A stretch of DNA of 64,000 nucleotides, from contig NZ_CAKZTI010000036.1 in NCBI RefSeq assembly GCF_937921625.1, forward strand, positions 62,001 through 126,000, given 5' to 3'. The DNA comes from an uncultured Campylobacter sp. Lineage in GTDB: Bacteria; Campylobacterota; Campylobacteria; Campylobacterales; Campylobacteraceae. Below the pieces are notes generated by a model that was given only the letters and a program-made list of their open reading frames with translations, had not been told where the DNA came from and did no database searches. Numbering within the stretch: the first letter of the stretch is position 1; each line of letters starts with the position of its first letter. This document shows, piece by piece, positions 9,026-18,164 of the stretch. A program made the position numbers and the translations under genes.

Positions 9026-10288
9026 ATGATAAAAAAGATACTTTCAGATAGTTTTATATATACAGTTGCTAATATTTTAACAAAAGCAATAGGCTTTATA
9101 ATGATTCCTGTATATACCACTTTTCTCTCCACAAAAGAATACGGAGTTGTTGATTTGTTGGTTGTTACCGGGAGTATAATATCTGTAGTTATTGGGCTTG
9201 AAATTCATCAAGCGGTATCTAGATTTTTCCCAGAATCCAATAATAATGATAAAATAACAATAGTTTCAACTGCTTTTTGGAGTATAGTATTTTTATACGT
9301 TTTTTTTATTATTTGTACCACTCCTTTCTATTCAAGGATATCTGTTTTTCTTTTTGATAGTACAAAATATAAGGAGATCGTATTTATAGCTTTTTTATCA
9401 TTTGGATTCAATTTTATTTACTACTATTGTAGTAGTCAGTTAAAATGGCAATTAAAATCTAAACAAAATTTATTAGTCAGCTTTATATATAGCCTGATTG
9501 TTGCAATAATTACATACTTTATGCTACTTTATGGGTATGGTATTATGTCCGTATTTATAGCACAGATCATTGCATCTATAGTATGTGCTATATTGTCATA
9601 TATGTATTCAAAAGAATATTATGCTTTTATTTTTAATTTAAGCTGTTTGAAAAAAATGATTAGTTTCTCTTTACCATTGGTATTTTCTGTTATCATGGCC
9701 TATGCTATGGTATATGCCGACAGGTTTATAATTAAATATTTTTTATCAGTAGAAGATGTTGGTATATATGGTATTGCTTTTAGATTTGCATCGGTAATTA
9801 CTTTGCTAACCTCCGGTATACAAACAGCATTGACGCCATTAATATATACACATTATCGAGATAAGAATACGCCGGCTTCAATAGCAAAAATTTTTAATTA
9901 TTTTATAATTTTATCTATTTTATTAATTTGTTTTTTATTTTGTTTTTCGGAGCACATAGTGCGTTTGGTCGCAAATGAATTTTATATAAAAGCTGCAACC
10001 ATCATTCCATGGTTATCAATATCTATTTTGTTTATAGGCATTATAAATTTTGCGCCCGGAGTATTTATAGCAAAAAAGACGTCATATGTCTTATATATAA
10101 ATATTTGTTCGTTGGTCTTAAACATACTTTTAAATTTGGTATTAATAAAAAAATATGAGCTAATGGGCTCGGCTTATGCAACCGCAATAAGTAGTTTTAT
10201 TTATTTTATGCTATACTGTGTTATAGGTCAAAAGTATTATTATATACCATATTTTTGGACAAGAAATAATTTCAAATTAAGGAGATAG
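9026..10288 (+). CDS. wzx: Oligosaccharide flippase (Wzx-like, MOP superfamily)
   Basis: A 420-residue, strongly hydrophobic protein with about 12 predicted membrane segments and the polysaccharide-exporter N-terminus (TKAIGFIMIPVYTTFLS). Wzx proteins flip undecaprenyl-diphosphate-linked repeat units across the inner membrane for periplasmic polymerisation by Wzy. Base composition is markedly AT-rich compared with its upstream neighbour, and continues so to about 19.2 kb, as is usual for serotype-specific genes. The start follows the fusion gene by 19 bp and the next gene begins after 4 bp. Confidence 0.88.
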   Translation: MIKKILSDSFIYTVANILTKAIGFIMIPVYTTFLSTKEYGVVDLLVVTGSIISVVIGLEIHQAVSRFFPESNNNDKITIVSTAFWSIVFLYVFFIICTTPFYSRISVFLFDSTKYKEIVFIAFLSFGFNFIYYYCSSQLKWQLKSKQNLLVSFIYSLIVAIITYFMLLYGYGIMSVFIAQIIASIVCAILSYMYSKEYYAFIFNLSCLKKMISFSLPLVFSVIMAYAMVYADRFIIKYFLSVEDVGIYGIAFRFASVITLLTSGIQTALTPLIYTHYRDKNTPASIAKIFNYFIILSILLICFLFCFSEHIVRLVANEFYIKAATIIPWLSISILFIGIINFAPGVFIAKKTSYVLYINICSLVLNILLNLVLIKKYELMGSAYATAISSFIYFMLYCVIGQKYYYIPYFWTRNNFKLRR

Positions 10289-10292
10289 GAAA

Positions 10293-11381
10293 ATGGAAGT
10301 AAATTTTATAAATTTGCAAGCTCAATATCAGCAATATAAGGCCGAGATAGACAATGAGATACGCGATGTTTTGGAAACATCCACATATATAATGGGCGAC
10401 AAAGTAGCTCTGCTAGAAAACAAATTGGCTAGTTTTGTAGGCGTTAAACACGCTATTGCATGTGGAAATGGTACGGATGCATTATTGCTTTCTTTGATGG
10501 CATTAGACATTAAGAATGGGGATGAGGTAATAACAAGTCCATTTACTTTTATCGCGACTGCTGAAATGATAGCTTTTGTAGGGGCAAAGCCCATTTTTGT
10601 TGATATTGATGAAAAAACATATAATATAGATCCTTCAAAAATAGAAGCAGCTATAACGCCAAGGACAAAAGCTATAATGCCGGTTTCTATTTTTGGTCAA
10701 GTACCAGATATGGATAAAATAAATGATATTGCAAAGAAACATCATTTAAAAGTGATAGAAGATGCGGCACAAAGCTTCGGTGCTTTATACAAAAATAAAA
10801 GATCTTGTAGTCTCTCCGAAATAGCTACAACATCATTTTTCCCGGCGAAACCACTTGGCTGCTATGGCGATGGCGGGGCAGTTTTTACTAACAATGATGA
10901 TTTGGCGAGACAAATTCGTATTATCCTAAATCACGGACAAACTAAAAAGTATGTTCATAGTTGTATAGGAATAAATGGACGTTTAGATACAATTCAAGCA
11001 GCGGTCTTAAATGTAAAATTAAAGTATTTTGAAGATGAAATCGCTATCAGACAAAAAATCGCAAATACTTATAAAGATAATCTTAAAGGAGTTACTGTCC
11101 CATTTGTGGAGGACCATAATCTATCTGTTTGGGCGCAATACTGCATAAGAGTAAAAGATAGGGACGATGTGATAAAAAGATGCAATGATAATGGAATTCC
11201 TACCGGCGTTTATTATCCAATACCTCTACATTTGCAGGAGGTTTTTTATTATTTGGGATACAAAAAAGGCGATTTTCCAATTGCAGAAGAGGTATCAAAT
11301 GATATTATGGCTATACCTATGTCAGCTTTTGTTACAAAAGATGAACAAGATTTAATTATAAAGGTTATAAACAATGGATAA
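10293..11381 (+). CDS. DegT/DnrJ aminotransferase, WbpE-like
   Basis: A 362-residue PLP sugar aminotransferase. The Schiff-base lysine is Lys186 in SFFPAKPLGCYGDGG, and the PLP-phosphate and ring contacts EDAAQS (156-161) are present. The sequence and the order aminotransferase, acetyltransferase, dehydrogenase match WbpE-WbpD-WbpB, which install the 3-amino and 3-acetamido group on a 2-acetamido uronic acid. An AAGGAG ribosome-binding site lies before the ATG, and the 3' end overlaps the acyltransferase start by 8 bases. The assignment to a 3-aminotransferase rests on context plus resemblance. Confidence 0.87.
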   Translation: MEVNFINLQAQYQQYKAEIDNEIRDVLETSTYIMGDKVALLENKLASFVGVKHAIACGNGTDALLLSLMALDIKNGDEVITSPFTFIATAEMIAFVGAKPIFVDIDEKTYNIDPSKIEAAITPRTKAIMPVSIFGQVPDMDKINDIAKKHHLKVIEDAAQSFGALYKNKRSCSLSEIATTSFFPAKPLGCYGDGGAVFTNNDDLARQIRIILNHGQTKKYVHSCIGINGRLDTIQAAVLNVKLKYFEDEIAIRQKIANTYKDNLKGVTVPFVEDHNLSVWAQYCIRVKDRDDVIKRCNDNGIPTGVYYPIPLHLQEVFYYLGYKKGDFPIAEEVSNDIMAIPMSAFVTKDEQDLIIKVINNG

Positions 11382-11886
11382 TTCATATTTTATACATCCA
11401 AATGCCCATGTTTCACCGCAAGCAAAGATAGGAGACGGAACTAAAATTTGGATAAATTCACAGGTTAGAGAAGATAGCGAAATAGGTAAAAATTGCATTA
11501 TATCAAAAGATACATATGTTGATATCGGTGTAAAAATTGGTGATAATTGCAAAATACAAAACGGTGTTTCTATATACCATGGTGTTGTGATTGAAAATGA
11601 TGTATTTGTAGGACCGAACGTTAGTTTTACAAACGATAAAATCCCAAGAGCATTTAATACAAATTGGCAAATTACTAAAACTATTATAAAAAATGGTGCT
11701 AGTATAGGTGCAAATTCAACAATAGTTTGTGGCGTAGTTTTGGGTGAATATTGTATGGTTGCCGCCGGTAGCGTAGTAACAAAGAATGTTGAACCATATA
11801 GCCTAGTTATGGGAAATCCTGCAAAACATTTTAGCTATATAGATAAAATGGGCAATAAAATACAAGGCAATCCAGATGAAAAATAA
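11374..11886 (+). CDS. Hexapeptide-repeat N-acetyltransferase, WbpD-like
   Basis: A 170-residue left-handed beta-helix acyltransferase: hexapeptide repeats run from about residue 15 to 150 and the C-terminus has the VMGNPAKHFSYI cap typical of WbpD/WlbB. It probably acetylates the 3-amino group produced by the adjoining aminotransferase, using acetyl-CoA, to give a UDP-2,3-diacetamido-2,3-dideoxy uronic acid. It overlaps both neighbours (8 bp and 11 bp), implying coordinated synthesis of the three enzymes. Confidence 0.85.
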   Translation: MDNSYFIHPNAHVSPQAKIGDGTKIWINSQVREDSEIGKNCIISKDTYVDIGVKIGDNCKIQNGVSIYHGVVIENDVFVGPNVSFTNDKIPRAFNTNWQITKTIIKNGASIGANSTIVCGVVLGEYCMVAAGSVVTKNVEPYSLVMGNPAKHFSYIDKMGNKIQGNPDEK

Positions 11887-12832
11887 AACTGCAAAAATAG
11901 GCCTACTAGGAATCGGGGTGATGGGGCAAAACCATCTTAGAAATTTATCAATGTTAAAACAAGTTGAAATTGCCTTTATATATGATTTAGACAAACAAGC
12001 TTGTGATAAAATTTCAAAAATTTATAATGTCCCGGTTTCAGATAATTTAGAGAGAGATTTAAAAGGGGTTGATGGCGTAATAATAGTAACGCCTACTTTT
12101 ACGCACTTTGATTATATAAAATTGGTCTCGAAGTATGTTAAAAATATTTTTGTAGAAAAGCCATTGACATCTACCCTTGAAACAAGTAAAGAGGTGGCAA
12201 AATTGGCAAAAGAGCTAAATCTAAAAATTCAGGTCGGTTTTATAGAAAGGTATAATCCTGCTGTCGTTGCATTACAAAATGTAATAAGCAATAGCAAAAA
12301 TACTATCGCTATTGATTTTTCTAGGACAAATAAAGTTAGTAGTAGAATAACCGATGTTGATGTGATTATGGATTTAATGATTCATGATATTGATTTGGCA
12401 TTAAAATTTAATGGCGAAGTGGATAAAATTTACGCACACGGCTACATAAAAAATCAAATGATAGAGTATGCAAGAGCTATAATAACACATAAAAATGGCT
12501 CTTTTTCTAATATTTTAGCAAGTAGAATTACAGAAAAAAGAACAAGAAATATTTGCGTAACTTGCGATGATAAATATATTGACTGCAATCTTCTAAGCAA
12601 AGAAATATTTGTCAACAAACAAACTATCGAGCAATACATAGACAATGTATCCATATCATCAAAAATCGAGATAGTTGATGTAAGACCGCAAGAGGCATTG
12701 TTGCTTGAACTTATAGATTTTGCAAAGCTGTGCAACGGCGATGATGTTGTGGTGGCTAATGAGTGTAGTGGGTTGGCGGCTATTGAGGTTGCTAGTGTTA
12801 TTCAAAAAGAAATTATGGAGGCAGTAAAGTGA
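11876..12832 (+). CDS. Gfo/Idh/MocA dehydrogenase, WbpB-like
   Basis: A 318-residue NAD-dependent oxidoreductase with the GIGVMGQNH Rossmann turn (12-20), catalytic VEKPL (93-97) and the downstream HDIDLAL element (170-176). WbpB/WlbA oxidises the C3 hydroxyl of a UDP-2-acetamido uronic acid so that WbpE can aminate it. The gene starts inside the end of the WbpD-like gene, completing a contiguous B/E/D module. Known partners recycle NADH with 2-oxoglutarate through WbpB and WbpE; whether that holds here cannot be seen. Confidence 0.86.
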   Translation: MKNKTAKIGLLGIGVMGQNHLRNLSMLKQVEIAFIYDLDKQACDKISKIYNVPVSDNLERDLKGVDGVIIVTPTFTHFDYIKLVSKYVKNIFVEKPLTSTLETSKEVAKLAKELNLKIQVGFIERYNPAVVALQNVISNSKNTIAIDFSRTNKVSSRITDVDVIMDLMIHDIDLALKFNGEVDKIYAHGYIKNQMIEYARAIITHKNGSFSNILASRITEKRTRNICVTCDDKYIDCNLLSKEIFVNKQTIEQYIDNVSISSKIEIVDVRPQEALLLELIDFAKLCNGDDVVVANECSGLAAIEVASVIQKEIMEAVK

Positions 12833-13791
12833 GACCAAAAATAAATAATAGCAATATACTCGTAACCGGCGGAGCCGGGTTTATAGGCAGTCACCTGGTA
12901 GATAGGTTATTATCTGAGGGTGCAAAAAGTATTGTAGCGATGGATAATATGTTTGCCGGTAGCGAATCAAATTTGCAAAATGCCATAAGCAAAGGTGTTA
13001 TTTTGTATAAAGACGATATAGAGATATGCTCTAGCTTGGAGTATATTTTTACAAATCATAATATTGATATAGTCTTTAATCTAGCAACAAAAGCACTTAA
13101 TTACTCTTTTGTAAATCCAAAAAATGCCTTTGATACAAATGTAAACGGTGTTTTAAATTTGCTTGAATTTCAAAAAAAAGGTTTTTTTAAAACATTAGTT
13201 CATTTTTCTACATCAGAAGTTTATGGCAGTGCTGTTTATGAGCCTATGGATGAAAAACACCCTATTTTTCCCACTACTGCTTATGCGGCAGGTAAGGCTG
13301 CTGCTGATCTTGCGCTTACTTCGTGGGTAAAGATGTTTAATTTAGACGCTTTTATAGTAAGACCTTTTAATAATTATGGGCCAAGACAAAATTACAAAGG
13401 CTATTTATCTGGCGTTATTCCGATAACCGTTTATAAAATTTTAAATGGAATCCCGCCTGAGATACATGGAGATGGAAAGCAAAGTAGAGATTTTATTTAC
13501 GTTTATGATACTATTGATTCCATTATGAAGCTATATTCTATAATGGAGGCTGGTGATAGCGTTAATATCTCATCTAAAAATCAAACATCTATATCGGATG
13601 TAATCCACAAAATAGCTAACATCATGGATTATAAAGGCGATATAATATCGAAAGAGGCCAGGGCGTCCGATGTTAAATGCCATAATGCGAGTAATTCTAA
13701 GCTTATATCCTTGATTGGCGATACAAAGAATACGACATTTGATGACGGACTAAGACAGACGATAAACTGGTATAAGGAGAATATAAAATGA
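12829..13791 (+). CDS. Nucleotide-sugar epimerase/dehydratase (extended SDR)
   Basis: A 320-residue extended SDR with TGGAGFIG (13-20) and catalytic Tyr152-x3-Lys156 (AYAAGK), preceded by STSEVYG. The NNYGPRQ segment and overall length resemble NDP-hexose 4,6-dehydratases and 4-epimerases. It starts with GTG overlapping the previous stop, and its own stop overlaps the ATG of a second aminotransferase, so the pair probably makes a 4-keto intermediate and then aminates it. This would be a second amino sugar distinct from the diacetamido uronic acid. Confidence 0.82.
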   Translation: MRPKINNSNILVTGGAGFIGSHLVDRLLSEGAKSIVAMDNMFAGSESNLQNAISKGVILYKDDIEICSSLEYIFTNHNIDIVFNLATKALNYSFVNPKNAFDTNVNGVLNLLEFQKKGFFKTLVHFSTSEVYGSAVYEPMDEKHPIFPTTAYAAGKAAADLALTSWVKMFNLDAFIVRPFNNYGPRQNYKGYLSGVIPITVYKILNGIPPEIHGDGKQSRDFIYVYDTIDSIMKLYSIMEAGDSVNISSKNQTSISDVIHKIANIMDYKGDIISKEARASDVKCHNASNSKLISLIGDTKNTTFDDGLRQTINWYKENIK

Positions 13792-14867
13792 TAAAGTTAA
13801 TAAAACCATATATTTCATTTGATGAAGTAGAGAGCGATTTCAAAAAGATATTTGATAGCGGATATTTTACAAAAGGCGTATTTGTAGAAAAATTTAGAAA
13901 TGAAATCGCTTCTTACACGGGTGCAAAATATGCATATCTTACAACTTCTGCTACTACCGCTCTGTCTATTTCATTAAAAGCTGTTGGGGTTGGGAGTGGA
14001 GATGAAGTTATAGTCTCAGATTTTTCTTTTCCCGCTACTGCTAATGTGGTGGAGGATTTAGGAGCCATACCGATTTTTGCCGATGTAGATTTTGATACGT
14101 TTAATATGCTGCCGGAGTCATTAGCAAGTAAAATTTCAAAAAAGACAAAAGCAGTTATTTTTGTAGATGCATTAGGCAATCCATCCGGTATTCATAAAAT
14201 AAGTGAGATATGCAAAGAAAAAGGTATCCCGCTAATAGAAGATGCCGCATGCGCTATCGGTAGTAGCGAATTTGGTGTAAAATGTGGCAATATAGCGGAT
14301 ATTACTTGTTTTAGTTTTCACCCTAGAAAGCTACTTACTACCGGAGAGGGCGGGGCAATAACATTTAACGATTCTAAAATGGTAGATTTTTTTGATGTTA
14401 AATTAAATCATGGCTCTAAATTTGAGAATAATAAATTTAACTTTATTGATTATGGATATAATTATAGAATGTCAGAGCTACAAGCCGCAATGGGTATCGT
14501 CCAAATCAAGAAAATAGATGACATAGTGGCATTAAGAAATAAGATGAGGAAGCAATTTGCAAAACAATTAGAGCTTTATGGATTTGAAATTCAAAAGGTT
14601 TCAGAAGGCGCAATACATAATGTTCAATCGCTCGTCTTTAAAGTTCCAAAAAATATTATAAGAGATAAATTAATCGCATATTTAAAAAATATAGGCATTG
14701 AAAGCACAATAGGGACATATTGTCTTAGCGGTACATCATATTATTCTAAAAAATATAACGCAGTTCAAAAAAACGCACTTTACTTGCAAGAGCAAACAAT
14801 TACATTGCCTTGCTATAATGATTTAGATGTTTTATTTGTTTGTGATAAAATAAAAGAGTTTTCATGA
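13788..14867 (+). CDS. Second DegT/DnrJ/EryC1-family aminotransferase
   Basis: A 359-residue PLP sugar aminotransferase; Lys181 in CFSFHPRKLLTTGEGG is the expected Schiff-base residue and EDAACAIG (151-158) contacts the cofactor. It is different in sequence from the WbpE-like enzyme at 10293. It overlaps the SDR gene by 4 bases, so it probably aminates that enzyme's 4-keto product. A hexapeptide acyltransferase 150 bp downstream could acylate the amine. Confidence 0.84.
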   Translation: MIKLIKPYISFDEVESDFKKIFDSGYFTKGVFVEKFRNEIASYTGAKYAYLTTSATTALSISLKAVGVGSGDEVIVSDFSFPATANVVEDLGAIPIFADVDFDTFNMLPESLASKISKKTKAVIFVDALGNPSGIHKISEICKEKGIPLIEDAACAIGSSEFGVKCGNIADITCFSFHPRKLLTTGEGGAITFNDSKMVDFFDVKLNHGSKFENNKFNFIDYGYNYRMSELQAAMGIVQIKKIDDIVALRNKMRKQFAKQLELYGFEIQKVSEGAIHNVQSLVFKVPKNIIRDKLIAYLKNIGIESTIGTYCLSGTSYYSKKYNAVQKNALYLQEQTITLPCYNDLDVLFVCDKIKEFS

Positions 14868-15017
14868 GTATTTTTTGGTATAAATATAGTCCGTGTGCTA
14901 GGGAATAAATTTTTTAAGTAGACTTTTGGTTGCGTTATGGAGATAGTAAGATTTTTGAATATTAAACATTATATTAGTATAAGTAGCAAATTTGCATCTA
15001 GGAGATATGATTTATAA

Positions 15018-15584
15018 ATGAAAAAAGACATAAATTCAAATATTTTGCAGGAATTAAAAGACTGGGGTGGCGGTGCTTGGGAACAAAAAGCATTGATTTT
15101 TCTGATTAGGATATATAATGCTTTGTTTCTAAGTAAAAAAAACAAATTTAATAGAGGCTTATCCTTTGCGGATTGTTTCGTTGATAGGTGGGAAAAGGCG
15201 AAAACACTTGGATTTGGAGAAGGCAGCAGTGTTTATGATAATGTATTGGTTTTGGGGGATGTAAATGTAGGATGCAATACTTGGATAGGACCAAATGTGA
15301 TATTAGATGGTAGCGGAGGACTAGAAATTGGTTCAAATTGTTCTATTTCGGCTGGTGTGCAAATTTATTCTCATGATAGTGTAGGGTGGTCCATAAGTGG
15401 TGGTAGAGCCAATTACGAATATGAGCCAACCAAGATAGAAGATAATTGTTATATAGGACCTAATGTTATAATACAAAAGGGTGTTACAATAGGCAAAGGA
15501 ACTATTATAGGAGCCAATAGTTTCGTTAATAGAGATATTCCGGCCAATAGTAAGGCATTTGGAACACCGGCCAAAATAGTATGA
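15018..15584 (+). CDS. Hexapeptide-repeat acyltransferase (CysE/LacA/LpxA/NodL type)
   Basis: A 188-residue protein with an N-terminal helical part (about 1-65) and hexapeptide repeats from about residue 70 to the end, finishing with the IPANSKAFGTPAKIV cap common to sugar O- and N-acetyltransferases. A GGAGATATGATTTATAA leader precedes the ATG. It is set apart from the upstream aminotransferase by 150 bp and may start a new transcript. The acceptor (amine of the second amino sugar or a hydroxyl on the repeat unit) is not determined. Confidence 0.8.
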   Translation: MKKDINSNILQELKDWGGGAWEQKALIFLIRIYNALFLSKKNKFNRGLSFADCFVDRWEKAKTLGFGEGSSVYDNVLVLGDVNVGCNTWIGPNVILDGSGGLEIGSNCSISAGVQIYSHDSVGWSISGGRANYEYEPTKIEDNCYIGPNVIIQKGVTIGKGTIIGANSFVNRDIPANSKAFGTPAKIV

Positions 15585-15617
15585 TATAATAAAGATAATA
15601 TAGAAAGCAAAAAAAAG

Positions 15618-16781
15618 ATGAATAATGATAATTTAAAAATTTGCACTAGATGTATTTATGATAGTAGAGTTCCGTATATCACATTTGATGAAAATGGTGT
15701 CTGTAACTATTGCCATCAACTGGATAAGATAAAAAGTGATTACAAAACTGGTACAAAAGAGGGCGAAGAAGAATTTAAAAAGATAGTAGAACAAATTAAA
15801 AAGGACGGTATTGGGAAAAAGTATGATTGTGTTATAGGCGTTAGCGGCGGAACGGATTCATCCTATATGCTATATCTGGCAAAAAAAATGGGGCTTAGAC
15901 CATTGGCGGTTCATTATGATAACACGTGGAATAGCGCCATAGCAACGCAAAATATTAGAAAGGTCCTAACTGGGCTTGATATAGATTTATACACTTATGT
16001 AGTAGATAATAAAGAAGTTGACGATATTTTTAGATCCTTTTTTTTGGCTGATGTCGCTGAAATTGAGGCATCAACCGATTTGGCATTGGCTGAGATTATG
16101 TATAGAGCGGCTTGGAAGTATAATATAAAATATGTTTTGGAGGGCCATTCGTTTATAGAAGAGGGAATAACCCCTGTTGGTAGAAACTATTTTGATGGAA
16201 AATATATCGAATCAATACATAAAATGTTTGGCAAAATGCCCATGAGGACCTATCCTTTGATGACACTAGCTAGATTTTTGTTTTGGACCGCCGTTGTTAG
16301 GATTAAAAAGATAAGACCTTTTTGGTATATTAGCTATAACAAAGAAGATGCTATGAAATTTTTAGAAAAAGAGTATGATTGGAGATATTATGGCGGACAT
16401 CATTTAGAAAATAGAATGACTTCATTTTTTCACAGCGTCTATTTACCGCAAAAATTTGGTACAGATATGCGAAATAATACCCTTTCGGCAAAGGTCAGAA
16501 ATGGAAAAATGAGTAGAGATGACGCGCTGGCGGAATATAATAGCGAGCCCTATGTAGAAAAAGACCTGGTCGAGTATTTTAAAAAAAGATTAGATTTAAC
16601 CGATAAGCAATATGAAGAAGTGATGAATAGAAAGCCAAAAATATGGTATGATTACCCAACGTATAAAAAGACTTTTGAGAGATTAAGGCCGCTTTTTAAA
16701 ATTCTTGCAAATGCAAATTTAGTTCCTATGAGTTTTTATTTAAAATATTGCTTCCCTATGCCAAAGGATAGAGAGTGGTAA
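15618..16781 (+). CDS. N-acetyl sugar amidotransferase, WbpG-like
   Basis: A 387-residue PP-loop ATPase. It has SGGTDS at residues 76-81 and an N-terminal zinc-ribbon-like set of cysteines, C9-x2-C12 and C29-x2-C32, as in the WbpG/PseA/LegG family. These adenylate a sugar acetamido or carboxyl group and replace oxygen with nitrogen from ammonia. HisH- and HisF-like genes follow directly, the same trio required for the acetamidino group of ManNAc3NAmA in Pseudomonas aeruginosa O5. A TATAAT box lies at 15585-15590. The 3' end overlaps the GTG of the HisH-like gene. Confidence 0.88.
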   Translation: MNNDNLKICTRCIYDSRVPYITFDENGVCNYCHQLDKIKSDYKTGTKEGEEEFKKIVEQIKKDGIGKKYDCVIGVSGGTDSSYMLYLAKKMGLRPLAVHYDNTWNSAIATQNIRKVLTGLDIDLYTYVVDNKEVDDIFRSFFLADVAEIEASTDLALAEIMYRAAWKYNIKYVLEGHSFIEEGITPVGRNYFDGKYIESIHKMFGKMPMRTYPLMTLARFLFWTAVVRIKKIRPFWYISYNKEDAMKFLEKEYDWRYYGGHHLENRMTSFFHSVYLPQKFGTDMRNNTLSAKVRNGKMSRDDALAEYNSEPYVEKDLVEYFKKRLDLTDKQYEEVMNRKPKIWYDYPTYKKTFERLRPLFKILANANLVPMSFYLKYCFPMPKDREW

Positions 16782-17392
16782 CAATTGTAAATTATGGTAT
16801 GGGCAATCTTGGTTCCATTAAAAATATGTTTAAATATATCGGCGTAGAGGCTATTATAGAAAGTGATATTGATAAAATTGCAAAGGCGAGCAAGATACTT
16901 TTGCCGGGAGTCGGTTCTTTTGACGCTGCAATGAAAAGAATCAATGATAGTAATTTAATTGAAGTTCTTAACGAAAAGGCATTAAAAGAGCAAATCCCAA
17001 TCCTTGGCATTTGTCTTGGTATGCAGCTTCTGACAAATTCAAGCGATGAGGGGAATTTGAAAGGACTTGGGTGGATAGATGCAAAAACATTAAGTTTCAG
17101 AAATTTTCTACAAAGCAATGTAAGGGTGCCGCATATGGGTTGGAACTATGTCAAAATTTCAAATACTAGTTTATTAACCGCCGGACTAAAAGAAGACGAA
17201 GAGGCTAGATTTTATTTTGTTCATTCGTATTTTGTTAGAGTAGAAGATGAGAGAAATTCTATTTTAAAAACAAATTATGGTATAAATTTTGACAGCGCAA
17301 TACAAAAGGATAACATCTATGGCGCTCAGTTTCATCCAGAAAAAAGTCATAAATTTGGTATGAAAATATTTGAAAATTTTGCAAGGATATAA
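16775..17392 (+). CDS. HisH-like glutaminase subunit (HisH2) for sugar amidation
   Basis: A 205-residue class I glutamine amidotransferase. The nucleophile is Cys80 in GICLGMQ and the rest of the triad is His187 and Glu189 in QFHPEKS. It releases ammonia from glutamine for a synthase partner. It begins at GTG overlapping the WbpG-like gene and is followed one base later by the HisF-like gene. The setting in a polysaccharide locus argues for ammonia supply to WbpG rather than histidine synthesis. Confidence 0.88.
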   Translation: MVTIVNYGMGNLGSIKNMFKYIGVEAIIESDIDKIAKASKILLPGVGSFDAAMKRINDSNLIEVLNEKALKEQIPILGICLGMQLLTNSSDEGNLKGLGWIDAKTLSFRNFLQSNVRVPHMGWNYVKISNTSLLTAGLKEDEEARFYFVHSYFVRVEDERNSILKTNYGINFDSAIQKDNIYGAQFHPEKSHKFGMKIFENFARI

Positions 17393-17393
17393 G

Positions 17394-18155
17394 ATGCTGC
17401 AAACAAGAGTGATACCATGTCTGCTTTTAAAAAATGAAAGCCTTGTAAAAACAATCAAATTTAAAAAATATAGCTATATAGGCGATCCTGTAAATACTGT
17501 TAGAATTTTTAACGAGATAGAAGTAGATGAGTTGATGTTCTTAGATATTTTTGCCTCAAAAGAAGATATAGATATAAATTTTAGAATTTTGCAAGATATT
17601 GCAAATGAATGTTTCATGCCCCTTAGTTACGGCGGCAATATAAAATCCTTTGACGATGCGAAGAGAATTTTTGAAATCGGCTTTGAAAAGATTGTAGTGA
17701 ACTCAAATGCTTTTAAAAATCTCGATTTGATAGAAAAAATTTCAAGTCACTTTGGTGCACAAAGCATTATTGGTTCTGTTGATGTCGGCAAGGATTTTTT
17801 TGGTAAAAAACATATATATTCTCATCATGGGACAAAAAGACAAAAATATGATATTTTAGAATGGGTTAAGCGATTACAAGCGGCCGGTGTTGGAGAAATA
17901 ATTGTTACATCTATTGAAAAAGACGGCACTTGGGGCGGATATGATATACAAACGCTTAAAGAAGTTGTCGAAAATACAAATATACCAATAATCGCAAATG
18001 GTGGATGTGGGAAAATAGAGGATATAAGAGATGCTGTTAAATTGGCTGGTGTTTCGGCATGTGCTGTCGGTAGTATGGTTGTATACCAGAAAAAAGGCAT
18101 GGGCGTTTTGGTAAATTTCCCAAATAAAAATATCTTAGAGGAAATGTTAAAATAG
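17394..18155 (+). CDS. HisF-like ammonia-channel subunit with altered active site
   Basis: A 253-residue TIM barrel aligned to HisF from its MLxxRxIPCL start. The ATG at 17394 matches the normal HisF start and was preferred to an in-frame TTG at 17370. The general catalytic Asp11 of HisF is Leu here (IPCLLLKN), while the second catalytic Asp (in SVDVGK, aligned with IDAK) is kept. Loss of Asp11 is expected to abolish imidazole-glycerol-phosphate synthesis, so the protein probably only conducts ammonia from HisH to the WbpG-like enzyme. This matches the HisH2/HisF2 role known for O-antigen amidination. Confidence 0.87.
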   Translation: MLQTRVIPCLLLKNESLVKTIKFKKYSYIGDPVNTVRIFNEIEVDELMFLDIFASKEDIDINFRILQDIANECFMPLSYGGNIKSFDDAKRIFEIGFEKIVVNSNAFKNLDLIEKISSHFGAQSIIGSVDVGKDFFGKKHIYSHHGTKRQKYDILEWVKRLQAAGVGEIIVTSIEKDGTWGGYDIQTLKEVVENTNIPIIANGGCGKIEDIRDAVKLAGVSACAVGSMVVYQKKGMGVLVNFPNKNILEEMLK

Positions 18156-18164
18156 GAGCTAAAA

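Noticed and set aside
10293..14867. Duplication of one aminotransferase
   Set aside because: The two DegT proteins differ widely outside the PLP motifs and have different partner genes.
17394..18155. Histidine biosynthesis operon (HisH/HisF)
   Set aside because: No other his genes are present, Asp11 of HisF is lost, and a WbpG-like gene is directly upstream in a polysaccharide locus.
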